Part shown: positions 15,749 through 23,731 of the stretch, piece after piece
Numbering within the stretch: position 1 is the first letter of the stretch
Layout: each line of letters opens with the position of its first letter
NCBI GenBank assembly: GCA_963725175.1
Contig: CAVRXH010000006.1
Location: forward strand, 6,510,001-6,574,000
Length of the DNA stretch: 64,000 nucleotides
Direction of reading: 5' to 3'
From: DASUBV01 sp963725175
GTDB taxonomy: Bacteria > Actinomycetota > Actinomycetes > Streptosporangiales > Streptosporangiaceae
Translations under genes and position numbers: made by a program
Notes under the pieces: model-generated
Told to the model about the DNA's origin: nothing
Seen by the model: the letters and a program-made list of their open reading frames with translations, nothing else
Database searches by the model: none

Positions 15749-18085
15749 ATGCGCCCGAGCACGCCGCGTCCCAGCACCCCGCATCGGAGTGCCCCGCACC
15801 GGCCTGCCGTCGCCGAGCGCGTCGCCTGCTGGAGCATCGCGCACCGCAAGACCGCGGTGCTCGGCTGGCTGGCCTTCGTGGCCGCCGCCTTCATCGCCGG
15901 CCAGGCGGTCTCCGCGCCGCACGTGCCCGCCTACGACCCCGGCGCCTCCGGCCGGGCCGAGCAGATGCTGGACCAGCTCAAGGTGGTCACCGCCCCGGCC
16001 GAGAGCGTGCTGATCGAGGCCCGCGCGGGAGCGGTGCGGGCCGGGACAAGCGCCGGGCGGGCCGTGGCGGCAGGCGCCAGGGCCGAGGTGCGCCAGGCGG
16101 CGGCCGAGGTGGCCAGCGCGCTGGCCGCGCTGCCGCGCGCGGCACGGGACATCGTCGCGCCCGGCCATGGCGCCGGGCTGGTCTCGGCCAGCAGGCTGGC
16201 CGCGCTGGTGACGTTCCAGGTGGCCGGGCCGCCCGGTCAGGCGAGCGCCAGGGTCGCCGCGGACCTGGCGGCGGTGGCCAGGGTCCAGGCCCGCCATCCT
16301 GGCCTGCTGGTCCGTGAGGCGGGTGCGGCGAGCACCAGCAAGGCGGCGGCGGCGATGCTCGGCCACGACTTCCGCCAGGCCGAGGACACTTCGGTGCCGC
16401 TCACCCTGATCCTGCTGATCGTGGTGTTCGGGGCGCTGATCGCGGCGGGCATCCCGGTACTGCTGGCCGGGACGGCGGTCACGGCCGGGATCTCGCTGCT
16501 GGCCATCCCCGCCCAGTGGCTGCCTGCCAGCTCGGGCACCTCCGAGGTGGTGCTGGTCATCGGGATGGCCGTGGGCATCGACTACTCGCTGTTCTACCTG
16601 CGCAGGGAACGGGAGGAACGGGCGGCCGGGCACGACCTGACGAGCGCGCTGCGGATCGCGGCGGCCACCTCCGGGCGGGCCATCGCGGTGTCCGGGGTGA
16701 CCGTGATGATCTCGCTGGCGGGCCTGTTCCTGTCCGGGGTGGACACCTTCACCGGGATCTCGGCCGGCACGATCATGGTGGTCGGGATGACGGTGCTGGG
16801 CGCGCTGACCTTCCTGCCGGGGCTGCTGGCCTGGCTGGGCCCGCGCGCGGACGCCGGGCACCTGCCGTGGCTGGGGCGGCGCCGGACCACCGCGCGGGGT
16901 TCGCGGCTGTGGGAGGGCCTGGCGCGGTGCGTGGTCGCCAGGCCGCTGGCCTGGGGCCTGGCCGGGGTGGTCGCGCTGCTCGCCCTCGGCGCCCCGGCGC
17001 TGGGCATGCGGCTCGGCTCGCCGGCCGTGGACCTGCCGGCCAGCCTGCCGGTGGTCCGCACCCTGGACCAGATCCAGCAGCAGTTCCCCGGCCGCCCCGC
17101 GCCCGCCGAGGTGGTGCTGGCCAGCGCCACGGGCGGGCGGCTCGACCAGGCGGCGGTAGCCAGGGGCGTCGCCGCGCTGGCCGCGCGGGCACGCTCAGGC
17201 GGGGCGATCCACGGCCCGGTCAGCTCCGTGCTGGCCGGCGGCGGCCGGGGCGCGGTGATCCAGGTGCCGCTAGCCGGGAACGGCAGCAGCGCCAGGTCCG
17301 CCCGGGCGCTCCAGGTGCTGCGCGGCCGGCTGCTGCCCGAGACCATCGGCCACGTGCACGGCGCCGCGTACGCGGTGACCGGCCCGACGGCCTGGACCTA
17401 TGACCTGCACCAGGCGCTGCACCTGCGCACCCCGCTGGTGTTCGCCGTGGTGGCCGCGCTTGCCTTCGTGCTGCTGCTCGCTGCCTTCGGCAGCGTGACG
17501 ATCCCGCTGGTCTCGATCGGCCTGAACCTGCTGTCGGTGGGCGCGGCGTACGGGGTGGTCACCCTGATCTTCCAGGACGGTCATCTGCAGGGCCCGCTCG
17601 GGTTCACCTCGTTCGGGGCGATAATCCCGTGGGTTCCGCTCTTCTCGTTCGTGCTGCTGTTCGGGCTGAGCATGGATTATCACGTATTCATCCTGAGCCG
17701 GATCCGGGAGCTGTGGTGCGGCGGCCGGTCCAGTTCCGAGGCGGTGGTCACCGGCATCGGGCGCAGCGCCGGCGTGGTCACCAGCGCGGCGGTGATCATG
17801 GTCGCGGTGTTCTCGATCTTCGCCACGCTGTCCGGGATCGACGTGAAGATGCTGGGCGTCGGGCTGGCGGCCGCGGTGCTGATCGACGCCACCGTGGTCC
17901 GCGGCGTGATCCTGCCCGCGGCGCTGGCGATGCTCGGCGAGCGCGCCTGGTACCTGCCGCGGTGGCTGGCCTGGCTGCCCGCCGCGCGCCGGGGCAGGAT
18001 GCGCGGCGATGCCGCGCCGCTGCCGCAGGCCGAGCCCGGCCCGGTGCCGGCCCTGCCAGGCGTGGTGCTGGCGCAGACTCGCTGA
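15749..18085 (+). CDS. MMPL/RND-family membrane transporter
   Basis: A 778-residue integral membrane protein. The first helix follows CWSIAHRKTAVLGWLAFVAAAFIAG. A periplasmic loop (about 50-205) precedes a helical block (about 215-375) with the family motif GMAVGIDYSLFYLRREREE. A second loop (about 425-545) precedes the last helical block (about 550-740) with the matching FGLSMDYHVFILSRIREL. This two-fold plan is that of MmpL-like proteins, which export lipids or small molecules using the proton gradient. The ATG at 15749 was chosen because the longer frame upstream has no family character. It is followed after 47 bp by the LLM oxidoreductase. The cargo is unknown. Confidence 0.87.
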   Translation: MRPSTPRPSTPHRSAPHRPAVAERVACWSIAHRKTAVLGWLAFVAAAFIAGQAVSAPHVPAYDPGASGRAEQMLDQLKVVTAPAESVLIEARAGAVRAGTSAGRAVAAGARAEVRQAAAEVASALAALPRAARDIVAPGHGAGLVSASRLAALVTFQVAGPPGQASARVAADLAAVARVQARHPGLLVREAGAASTSKAAAAMLGHDFRQAEDTSVPLTLILLIVVFGALIAAGIPVLLAGTAVTAGISLLAIPAQWLPASSGTSEVVLVIGMAVGIDYSLFYLRREREERAAGHDLTSALRIAAATSGRAIAVSGVTVMISLAGLFLSGVDTFTGISAGTIMVVGMTVLGALTFLPGLLAWLGPRADAGHLPWLGRRRTTARGSRLWEGLARCVVARPLAWGLAGVVALLALGAPALGMRLGSPAVDLPASLPVVRTLDQIQQQFPGRPAPAEVVLASATGGRLDQAAVARGVAALAARARSGGAIHGPVSSVLAGGGRGAVIQVPLAGNGSSARSARALQVLRGRLLPETIGHVHGAAYAVTGPTAWTYDLHQALHLRTPLVFAVVAALAFVLLLAAFGSVTIPLVSIGLNLLSVGAAYGVVTLIFQDGHLQGPLGFTSFGAIIPWVPLFSFVLLFGLSMDYHVFILSRIRELWCGGRSSSEAVVTGIGRSAGVVTSAAVIMVAVFSIFATLSGIDVKMLGVGLAAAVLIDATVVRGVILPAALAMLGERAWYLPRWLAWLPAARRGRMRGDAAPLPQAEPGPVPALPGVVLAQTR

Positions 18086-18120
18086 CGGGCCGGCCTGGCT
18101 GGCTTATTTCCGGGTCCGGA

Positions 18121-18126
18121 TATCGT
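18121..18126 (+). promoter_or_regulatory. Candidate leaderless -10 box of the LLM gene
   Basis: TATCGT ends 6 nt before the ATG at 18133, with no ribosome site in the gap. Confidence 0.45.
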
Positions 18127-18132
18127 CTGGGC

Positions 18133-19008
18133 ATGGCTGAGCTGGCGCGTGGGATTGCAGTGCCGAACTTCGGCGAGGATCCGGCCGGGCTGATCGAGCT
18201 GGGCGTGGCCGCCGAGCGGGCCGGCTTTGACGGGTTCTTCGTCTGGGACCACATCGTCTGGTCGGACACCGGCGAGGGGCCGCCGATCATCGACCCGTGG
18301 CTGGTGCTGGCCGTGGTGGCGGCGCGCACCACCCGGATCAGGCTGGGCACGATGATCACCCCGGTGCCCAGGCGGCGGCCCTGGCAGCTCGCCAGGCAGA
18401 CCGCCAGCCTGGACGTGCTGAGCGGCGGGCGGCTGATCCTCGGGGTCGGCATCGGCTCCCCGGCCTATGGCGACTTCGGCATCTTCGGCGAGCCGCAGGG
18501 CGACCGGGAGCGGGCCGAGCTGCTAGATGAGGGCCTGGACGTGCTGGCCGGGCTGTGGTCGGGGGAGAAGTTCAGCTACGCGGGGGAGCACTACCAGGTG
18601 GGCCCGGTGCGGTTCGTGCCCCGCCCGGTGCAGCGGCCGCGCATCCCGGTCTGGGTCGGCGGCATCCTGCCGGCCACCCGGCCCATCGACCGGGCCGCCC
18701 GCTGGGACGGGATGGTGCCGATCCGGTACGGCGATGGCCGCCTCCAGCTCCCGTCGCCCGCCGACATCGCCGGTGTCCGGGCGCGGATCGCGGCCGCGCG
18801 CGGCTCGGCGGACGGCATGGACATGGTGATCTGGGCGGACGTGGCCGACGACCCGGCGCAGGTGCCGGAGCGGGCCCGGCCGTACGTGGCGGCCGGCGCG
18901 ACCTGGTGGATCGAGTCGGCCAGGCCGGGGGCGGACAGCGCAGGCGAGGACGGGCCGGGGCGAGGCTGGTGGGAGGGCGTCCAGGCGCGAGTCGCGGCAG
19001 GGCGGTAG
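18133..19008 (+). CDS. LLM-class (luciferase-like) flavin/F420 oxidoreductase
   Basis: A 291-residue TIM-barrel protein of the luciferase-like monooxygenase family. Typical segments are GIAVPNFGEDPAGLIELGVAAERAGFD (shown in part: ERAGFDGFFVWDH), ARTTRIRLGTMITPVPRRRP, the conserved QTASLDVLSGGRLILGVGIG, and RPRIPVWVGG. In actinomycetes many of these enzymes use coenzyme F420 or FMN; the nearby NpdG-like gene at 23.7 kb shows that F420 chemistry is likely in this organism. The ATG at 18133 fits the family N-terminus and has a TATCGT hexamer upstream. The substrate is not predictable. Confidence 0.85.
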   Translation: MAELARGIAVPNFGEDPAGLIELGVAAERAGFDGFFVWDHIVWSDTGEGPPIIDPWLVLAVVAARTTRIRLGTMITPVPRRRPWQLARQTASLDVLSGGRLILGVGIGSPAYGDFGIFGEPQGDRERAELLDEGLDVLAGLWSGEKFSYAGEHYQVGPVRFVPRPVQRPRIPVWVGGILPATRPIDRAARWDGMVPIRYGDGRLQLPSPADIAGVRARIAAARGSADGMDMVIWADVADDPAQVPERARPYVAAGATWWIESARPGADSAGEDGPGRGWWEGVQARVAAGR

Positions 19009-19116
19009 ATTGGCGATCTTGCAGTGATCTGGTACCTCTCAGAGCACCGCATAGCTCCTGTTGATCTTCGAGCTAGCCGAGGTTTGCGCAGCTAGGAGAG
19101 TGCCTACGTTGATCAG

Positions 19117-19374
19117 GTGCGAGAAATCGACCCGCTGGGCCCGGACTTCGCCTACCTCCAGGTAGCCAACGACATCGAGTCGCGGATCAAGGGCGGCGAC
19201 ATCACCCTGAAGCTGCCCGCCGAGCGGCACCTGGCCGAGGAGTACGGCGTCGCGTATCAGACGGTCCGGCGGTCCATGCAGGTGCTGCGGGACCGTGGCC
19301 TGATCATCACCCGCCAGGGCCGCGGCACCTTCGTCGCCCCGGCGGCCAGGCCGCCGGCGCCAGAAGAGGGCTAA
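19117..19374 (+). CDS. Minimal GntR-type winged-helix regulator
   Basis: Only 85 residues: a complete GntR DNA-binding domain (FAYLQVANDIESRIKGGDI, LPAERHLAEEYGVAYQTVRR, MQVLRDRGLIITRQGRGTFV) and a short Pro/Ala tail. The usual C-terminal ligand-sensing domain (UTRA, FCD or aminotransferase) is absent. Stand-alone GntR wings of this sort occur in actinomycetes. GTG start; an AGGAG lies about 19 nt upstream, further than ideal, so the start is less certain. Its stop overlaps the convergent map stop by 4 bp. Confidence 0.78.
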   Translation: MREIDPLGPDFAYLQVANDIESRIKGGDITLKLPAERHLAEEYGVAYQTVRRSMQVLRDRGLIITRQGRGTFVAPAARPPAPEEG

Positions 19375-20219
19375 GGCAGCGTCAGGATCTCGGCCCCGTC
19401 GGCCGTGACCAGCAGCGTGTGCTCGAACTGGGCGGTCCGCCTGCGGTCGGCCGTCAGCACGGTCCAGCCGTCCGGCCAGATGTCGTAGTCGATGGTGCCC
19501 AGCGTCAGCATCGGCTCGATGGTGAACGTCATCCCGGTCTCCATCAGCACGTCGACGTCCGGGTCGTCGAAGTGCGGCACGATCAGCCCGGAATGGAACC
19601 GGGTGCCGATGCCGTGCCCGGTGAAATCGCGCACCACGCCATAGCCGAACCGGCGGGCGTAGGACTCGATGACCCGGCCGATGGCGTTCAGCGGCCGGCC
19701 GGGCGCCACCGCGCGGATGGCGCGCATCGTCGCCTCGCGGGTCCGCTCCACCAGCAGCGCGGACTCCTCATCCACGTCGCCGGCCAGGAACGTCGCGTTG
19801 GTGTCGCCGTGCACGCCGCCGATGAAGGCGGTGATGTCGATGTTCACGATGTCGCCGTCGGCGACCACCGTGTCATCGGGGATGCCGTGGCAGATGACCT
19901 CGTTGACCGAGGTGCACAGCGACTTGGGGTAGCCGCGGTAGCCCAGCGTGGAGGGGTAGGCGCCGTGATCGCAGAGGAACTCGTGGCCGACCCGGTCCAG
20001 CTCGTCGGTGGTCACGCCCGGCACGATGCGCGCGCCGACCTCGGCGAGCGCCCGGGCCGCGATCTTGCCGGCGACCCGCATCCGCTCGATGGTCTGCGCG
20101 TCCTTCACCTCGCGCTCGCCGGTCTTCGGGTACTTGCGGCCCACGTACTCGGGGCGCTCGATGCTGGCCGGGACACCGCGAGCGGGGGAAATCCTGCCGG
20201 GCTGGAGCATAGTCGCCAT
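19371..20219 (-). CDS. map: Type I methionine aminopeptidase
   Basis: A 282-residue MetAP type Ia with an N-terminal extension of about 40 residues containing EYVGRKYPKTGE. The catalytic pita-bread fold shows the five metal ligands: Asp in NIDITAFIGGVHGDTN (two Asp), His in FTGHGIGTRFH, Glu in TFTIEPMLTLG and Glu in QFEHTLLV. It removes the initiator methionine from nascent proteins. The gene diverges from a conserved small-protein gene with only about 20 bp between starts. A TAGAAT hexamer 8 nt before the ATG suggests a leaderless or near-leaderless transcript. Confidence 0.93.
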   Translation of the reverse strand: MATMLQPGRISPARGVPASIERPEYVGRKYPKTGEREVKDAQTIERMRVAGKIAARALAEVGARIVPGVTTDELDRVGHEFLCDHGAYPSTLGYRGYPKSLCTSVNEVICHGIPDDTVVADGDIVNIDITAFIGGVHGDTNATFLAGDVDEESALLVERTREATMRAIRAVAPGRPLNAIGRVIESYARRFGYGVVRDFTGHGIGTRFHSGLIVPHFDDPDVDVLMETGMTFTIEPMLTLGTIDYDIWPDGWTVLTADRRRTAQFEHTLLVTADGAEILTLP

Positions 20220-20227
20220 GATCTGTA

Positions 20228-20233
20228 ATTCTA
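20228..20233 (-). promoter_or_regulatory. Candidate -10 box of map
   Basis: TAGAAT on the minus strand ends 8 nt before the map ATG (20219). It lies in the roughly 20-bp gap shared with the divergent small gene. Confidence 0.35.
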
Positions 20234-20239
20234 ATGTCC

Positions 20240-20410
20240 ATGGACAGTAACCAGCACTGGTACTTCTGCCTCAAGCACAACACCGTCGAGGGCGACGACG
20301 GCTGCCCGGGCAAGGACCGGCTCGGGCCCTACGACAGCCGCGAGGCAGCGGCGAACGCCCTGGAGAAGGTAAAGGAGCGCAACAGGGAGTGGGACGCTCA
20401 GGATAAGTAG
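20240..20410 (+). CDS. Conserved small acidic protein (56 residues)
   Basis: A 56-residue reading frame beginning MDSNQHWYFCLKHNTVEGDD and including GCPGKDRLGPYDSREAAN, ending NREWDAQDK. The two Cys residues (10 and 23), the WYFCLKH start and the LGPYDSREAA turn followed by a helix look like a folded SPOR-like or zinc-ribbon-like mini-domain conserved next to map in actinomycetes. Function unknown. An in-frame ATG six bases upstream (20234) is an alternative start. No ribosome site is visible, so the transcript may be leaderless. Codon use is as GC-biased as in its neighbours, which supports real coding. Confidence 0.75.
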   Translation: MDSNQHWYFCLKHNTVEGDDGCPGKDRLGPYDSREAAANALEKVKERNREWDAQDK

Positions 20411-20444
20411 TGTCCGCAGGTATCGTGAGACCCGGTGATCAGGC

Positions 20445-21332
20445 ATGAGTGAGGACCGGGGGCGACGAGCCTGGGGCTCGGCGCTCAGCACGGACGAGTT
20501 CGCGGCCATCAAGAGCACCGGATTCGCGCCGGTCGGCCAGGTGCTCGGCGCTGCCGTCTACAACATCGGCTACACGGGCGGCTACGCCTGCCCGGGAGGC
20601 TGGGCGGGATACGGCGGCTTCGTGGTGCCCAGTGCCGGGGTCACCGCCGTGTCCAGCACCGGCTCCCTGGGTTCGTTCAAGCCCATGGTCGCGGCCCTCT
20701 ATGAGGCGCGCCGGACCGCTATCGCCCGGATGATCGGTGAATGTCAGGAACTGGGCGGCCACGGGATCGTCGGGGTGCGCCTGACGATCGGCGCCTTCCC
20801 GGCCGGCGGCATGGAGTTCATCGCGATCGGCACCGCCATCGCGGCGCCCGGCGTGCCGCCGCCGCGCCAGCCGTTCACCTCCGACCTGTCCGGGCAGGAC
20901 TTCGCGAAGCTGGTGCTGGCCGGGTGGATGCCGGCCGGGCTGGTGCTCGGCATCTCGATCGGGTCCAGGCACGACGACTGGACGACGGTCACGCAGACCC
21001 GCTGGGGCAGCGGCAACACCGAGGTACACGGCTACACCGACCTGGTGAACCAGACCCGCCACGACGCGCGCAGAGAGGCGGCGCGCGACGTGAGCCGGAT
21101 CGGCGCGCAGGGCGTGGTGGTGCAGGAGATGACGGTCCAGGTGCACGAGCGGGAGTGCCCGGCGCAGGAGGGCCGTCGCGATCACGTGGTCGAGGCGACC
21201 ATCATCGGCACGGCGATCGCCAGGTTCGGTGACCCGCGGCGCGAGGCGCCGGCGCCACTGGCGATCATGTCGCTGGACCCGCAGCGCCGCCAGGCGGCGC
21301 GGGTCCGGCTCGGCGGGATAGGAGAGAAATGA
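20445..21332 (+). CDS. Tandem YbjQ-domain protein (UPF0145/DUF74), first of pair
   Basis: A 295-residue protein made of two YbjQ-like (putative heavy-metal-binding, UPF0145) domains. The first (about 10-135) has LSTDEFAAIKSTGFAPVGQVLGAAVYNIG and ends GMEFIAIGTAIAAPG. The second (about 143-270) has FTSDLSGQDFAKLVLAGWMPAGLVLG and ends ATIIGTAIARFG. YbjQ proteins form beta-rich pentamers of unknown function. The ATG (20445) follows the small gene by 34 bp. The stop overlaps the next gene, which has the same two-domain design, by 4 bp. Confidence 0.82.
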   Translation: MSEDRGRRAWGSALSTDEFAAIKSTGFAPVGQVLGAAVYNIGYTGGYACPGGWAGYGGFVVPSAGVTAVSSTGSLGSFKPMVAALYEARRTAIARMIGECQELGGHGIVGVRLTIGAFPAGGMEFIAIGTAIAAPGVPPPRQPFTSDLSGQDFAKLVLAGWMPAGLVLGISIGSRHDDWTTVTQTRWGSGNTEVHGYTDLVNQTRHDARREAARDVSRIGAQGVVVQEMTVQVHERECPAQEGRRDHVVEATIIGTAIARFGDPRREAPAPLAIMSLDPQRRQAARVRLGGIGEK

Positions 21333-22201
21333 CCGACACCGAGCATGGCGGGGCGGGCGGCGCGGTTCCGGCGCAGGAACCGGGCGCGCTCGGCATCCCG
21401 GCCGACGCGATGCGGCGGCTGGCCGAGCTGCGGCCGGGCCAGCCCGGCGCGATCTTCACCTCTGACCTGTCGGTCAACGAGTTCCTGCTGGTCCGCGAGG
21501 TCGGGTTCAAGCCGCTCGGGCTGGTGCTCGGCAGCTCGATCTACCACGTCGGGCTCCAGGTCGCCCGCTGGGGCAAGAGCCAGGAACTCGACGTGCTGTC
21601 CCAGGCCATGTACCACGCCCGCGAGCTGGCGATGACCCGGATGGAGGCCGAGGCCAGCCAGCTCGGCGCGGACGGGGTCGTGGGCGTCCGGCTGGATGTC
21701 GAGATGAAGGAGTTCGGCGCCGACATCGCGGAGTTCATCGCGGTCGGCACGGCGGTCAAGGCCGAGCCGGGCGCGGGTGGCGGCGGGGTCACCAACTGGC
21801 GGAACAACAAGGGCGTGCCGTTCACCTCCGACCTGTCCGGGCAGGACTTCTGGACCCTGATCAGGGCCGGTTACGCGCCGCTCGGCATGACCATGGGGTC
21901 GTGCGTCTACCACATCGCGCACCAGCGGCTCGGCGCGAAGATGGGCAACATCGGGCGCAACGTGGAGCTGGAGCAGTTCACCCAGGCGCTGTACGACGCG
22001 CGCGAGCTGGCGATGACCCGGATGCAGGCCGAGGCGGAGGAACTGCACGCCGAGGGCATCGTCGGGGTCCAGCTCCGCCAGCACAGCCACACCTGGGGCT
22101 CGCACACCACGGAGTTCTTCGCGATCGGCACGGCGGTCAGGCCGCTGCGCGAGGACCACGTGATCCAGACGCCGACGATGGTGCTGAGCCTCGATTCCTA
22201 G
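21329..22201 (+). CDS. Tandem YbjQ-domain protein (UPF0145/DUF74), second of pair
   Basis: A 290-residue paralogue of the preceding protein. Its first YbjQ domain (about 45-150) contains FTSDLSVNEFLLVREVGFKP and SSIYHVG, and its second (about 165-280) contains FTSDLSGQDFWTLIRAGYAP and SCVYHIAHQ, ending TEFFAIGTAVR. The helix LAMTRMEAEA / LAMTRMQAEA is almost identical in the two halves. ATG overlaps the previous stop (ATGA), so the two proteins are made in a fixed ratio and may co-assemble. There is no signal peptide. Function unknown. Confidence 0.82.
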   Translation: MTDTEHGGAGGAVPAQEPGALGIPADAMRRLAELRPGQPGAIFTSDLSVNEFLLVREVGFKPLGLVLGSSIYHVGLQVARWGKSQELDVLSQAMYHARELAMTRMEAEASQLGADGVVGVRLDVEMKEFGADIAEFIAVGTAVKAEPGAGGGGVTNWRNNKGVPFTSDLSGQDFWTLIRAGYAPLGMTMGSCVYHIAHQRLGAKMGNIGRNVELEQFTQALYDARELAMTRMQAEAEELHAEGIVGVQLRQHSHTWGSHTTEFFAIGTAVRPLREDHVIQTPTMVLSLDS

Positions 22202-22920
22202 GGCTCGCGGGCAGCGGCGGCCGCGCGGCGGGCGAGGGCCTGGCGCGGGCGGTTGGTGACCAGCACCTCGACCCGCGGATCGGCGAGGAACGCGTCGGTC
22301 AGCCGGGTGCTGTCCACGGTCCAGACCATGATGCCGAGGCCGGCCCGGTGGCAGTCCCTGACCACGCCGAGGCGGGCCAGCTTGTAGTTCACCGAGATCC
22401 AGTCCGCGCCGCAGGCCCGCAGCCGAGGCAGCGGGAACAGCTCGCTGGCCCGGATCCCGGCCCACCGCGAGCGCGGCACCCGGCTCAGGTCGCGGCCCAC
22501 CGACAGCGCCGTCGGGACGCCGGGGAACGCCCGCTTGATGGCCGACACCGACTCATCCTCCAGCGTGGTCACGATGAACGCGCCCGCGCCGACGGCCTGC
22601 GTGGCCAGGTCGATGACCTCCGCCTCGTAACCGGTTTCCTTGAGGTCCAGGTGCGCGCGGGCCTGCCCGGCGATCAGGCCGAGCACGTCGGCGACCCGCG
22701 GGACCTGGTGGCCGGCGCTCTCGCAGAGCTGCTCGTAGCCCGCGCCGCTGGGGGCGAGGGGGTCGTGGCGGACGACGAGCACGCCGTCGCCGGTCTTGCG
22801 GATGTCCAGCTCCACGTACTCCGCGCCGGTCGTCACCGCGTCCCGGTACGCCTCGTAGGTCGCCGCCTGCGCCCGCTCGGTGCCGCCCTTGTGCGCGGAG
22901 ACCAGGGTCCCTGATGTCAT
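22198..22920 (-). CDS. Glycerophosphodiester phosphodiesterase
   Basis: A 240-residue GDPD TIM-barrel enzyme without a signal peptide, therefore cytoplasmic. The opening VSAHKGGTERAQAATYEAY contains the catalytic His (H-x-G-like), then GAEYVELDIRKTGDGVLVVRHDP carries the metal-binding ELD and the second catalytic His. Later blocks are ARAHLDLKETGYEAEVIDLA and GLGIMVWTVD. It hydrolyses deacylated phospholipids to glycerol-3-phosphate and an alcohol. Lys replaces the usual Arg in the HRG motif (HKGG). The stop overlaps the convergent YbjQ gene by CTAG. Confidence 0.87.
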   Translation of the reverse strand: MTSGTLVSAHKGGTERAQAATYEAYRDAVTTGAEYVELDIRKTGDGVLVVRHDPLAPSGAGYEQLCESAGHQVPRVADVLGLIAGQARAHLDLKETGYEAEVIDLATQAVGAGAFIVTTLEDESVSAIKRAFPGVPTALSVGRDLSRVPRSRWAGIRASELFPLPRLRACGADWISVNYKLARLGVVRDCHRAGLGIMVWTVDSTRLTDAFLADPRVEVLVTNRPRQALARRAAAAAREP

Positions 22921-22935
22921 GAGCCGCTAGCGCAG

Positions 22936-23610
22936 CTACTCGCCGGGCCCGGCGGGCGTGCCGCTCACCGCGTCCAGCAGCTGGGCCAGCCTGCTGCGTA
23001 GCGACATCCCGCCCCGGCCCCCTGCGCCCGCCGTGCCGGCCGCGTGCAGCCCGCCGCCGGCTTGCAGTCGCCGGTGCCGCTCGCGCGGCCCGTACGGCTC
23101 GCCCGCCGCCGCCGTCACCAGGTGCTGCGCGGCGTCGAACGACAGCGGCGAGGTCCCCTCCGGGACCGCGAGCGCCTCGTGCGCCAGCGCGCCAAGCTCC
23201 GGGTCGCCGCGGTCGAGTGCCAGGATCGTGGCGCCGGCCTTGCGCACGTCATCGACCCGCTCCAGCAGCTCGGCCGGCGCCGCCTGCGGGCTGATCACCA
23301 GCAGCGTCTCGTGCCTGCCCGCCACCGCGAGCCGGTCCATGCCGATCCGCAGGTGCGCCGGGGCGCCAGGCGGGGGAGCCCAGCGGACCAGGGTCGGCGC
23401 CAGCTCCGGGATCTCCGCCAGCCTGCTCTCGTCGGCCAGGTGAGCGGTCATGTGCCACGGCTCGTCCTCCGGGGTGCCGACGATCAGCAGTCCCTGGGGC
23501 GTCCGAGAATAGTCGCGCAGCGCCCGGGCGAACGACCTGGTCCGGTCCAGCCAGCCCGTCGGCGCGAGCAGGGCGCGCAGCGCCGCGACCTGATCGGCGT
23601 TCATGTCCAC
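22936..23610 (-). CDS. Actinobacterial conserved protein, SIS-like fold possible
   Basis: A 224-residue protein of no clear family. Residues 10-130 alternate strands and helices, with TLLVISPQAAPAELLERVDDVRKAGATILALDRGDPELGALAHEALAVPEG resembling in layout (strand, helix, strand, helix) a sugar-isomerase (SIS) half-domain; only parts of this string are diagnostic (KAGATILALDRGD). The C-terminal region (about 175-224) is Gly/Ala-rich and looks disordered. Start GTG at 23610; ATG at 23604 is an alternative. It sits between the GDPD gene and the divergent npdG gene. No function is assigned. Confidence 0.65.
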   Translation of the reverse strand: MDMNADQVAALRALLAPTGWLDRTRSFARALRDYSRTPQGLLIVGTPEDEPWHMTAHLADESRLAEIPELAPTLVRWAPPPGAPAHLRIGMDRLAVAGRHETLLVISPQAAPAELLERVDDVRKAGATILALDRGDPELGALAHEALAVPEGTSPLSFDAAQHLVTAAAGEPYGPRERHRRLQAGGGLHAAGTAGAGGRGGMSLRSRLAQLLDAVSGTPAGPGE

Positions 23611-23731
23611 ATCGTGCCTGATGAACCGCGTCCGCGCAGCGGACTCGTCACTTAATGGCTACCCAGCGCGCACGCCGGCCGCGCCGTAATCCCGCGCGGG
23701 CTCGCGCGCGGCGTCTGCGAGGATCGGGTGC

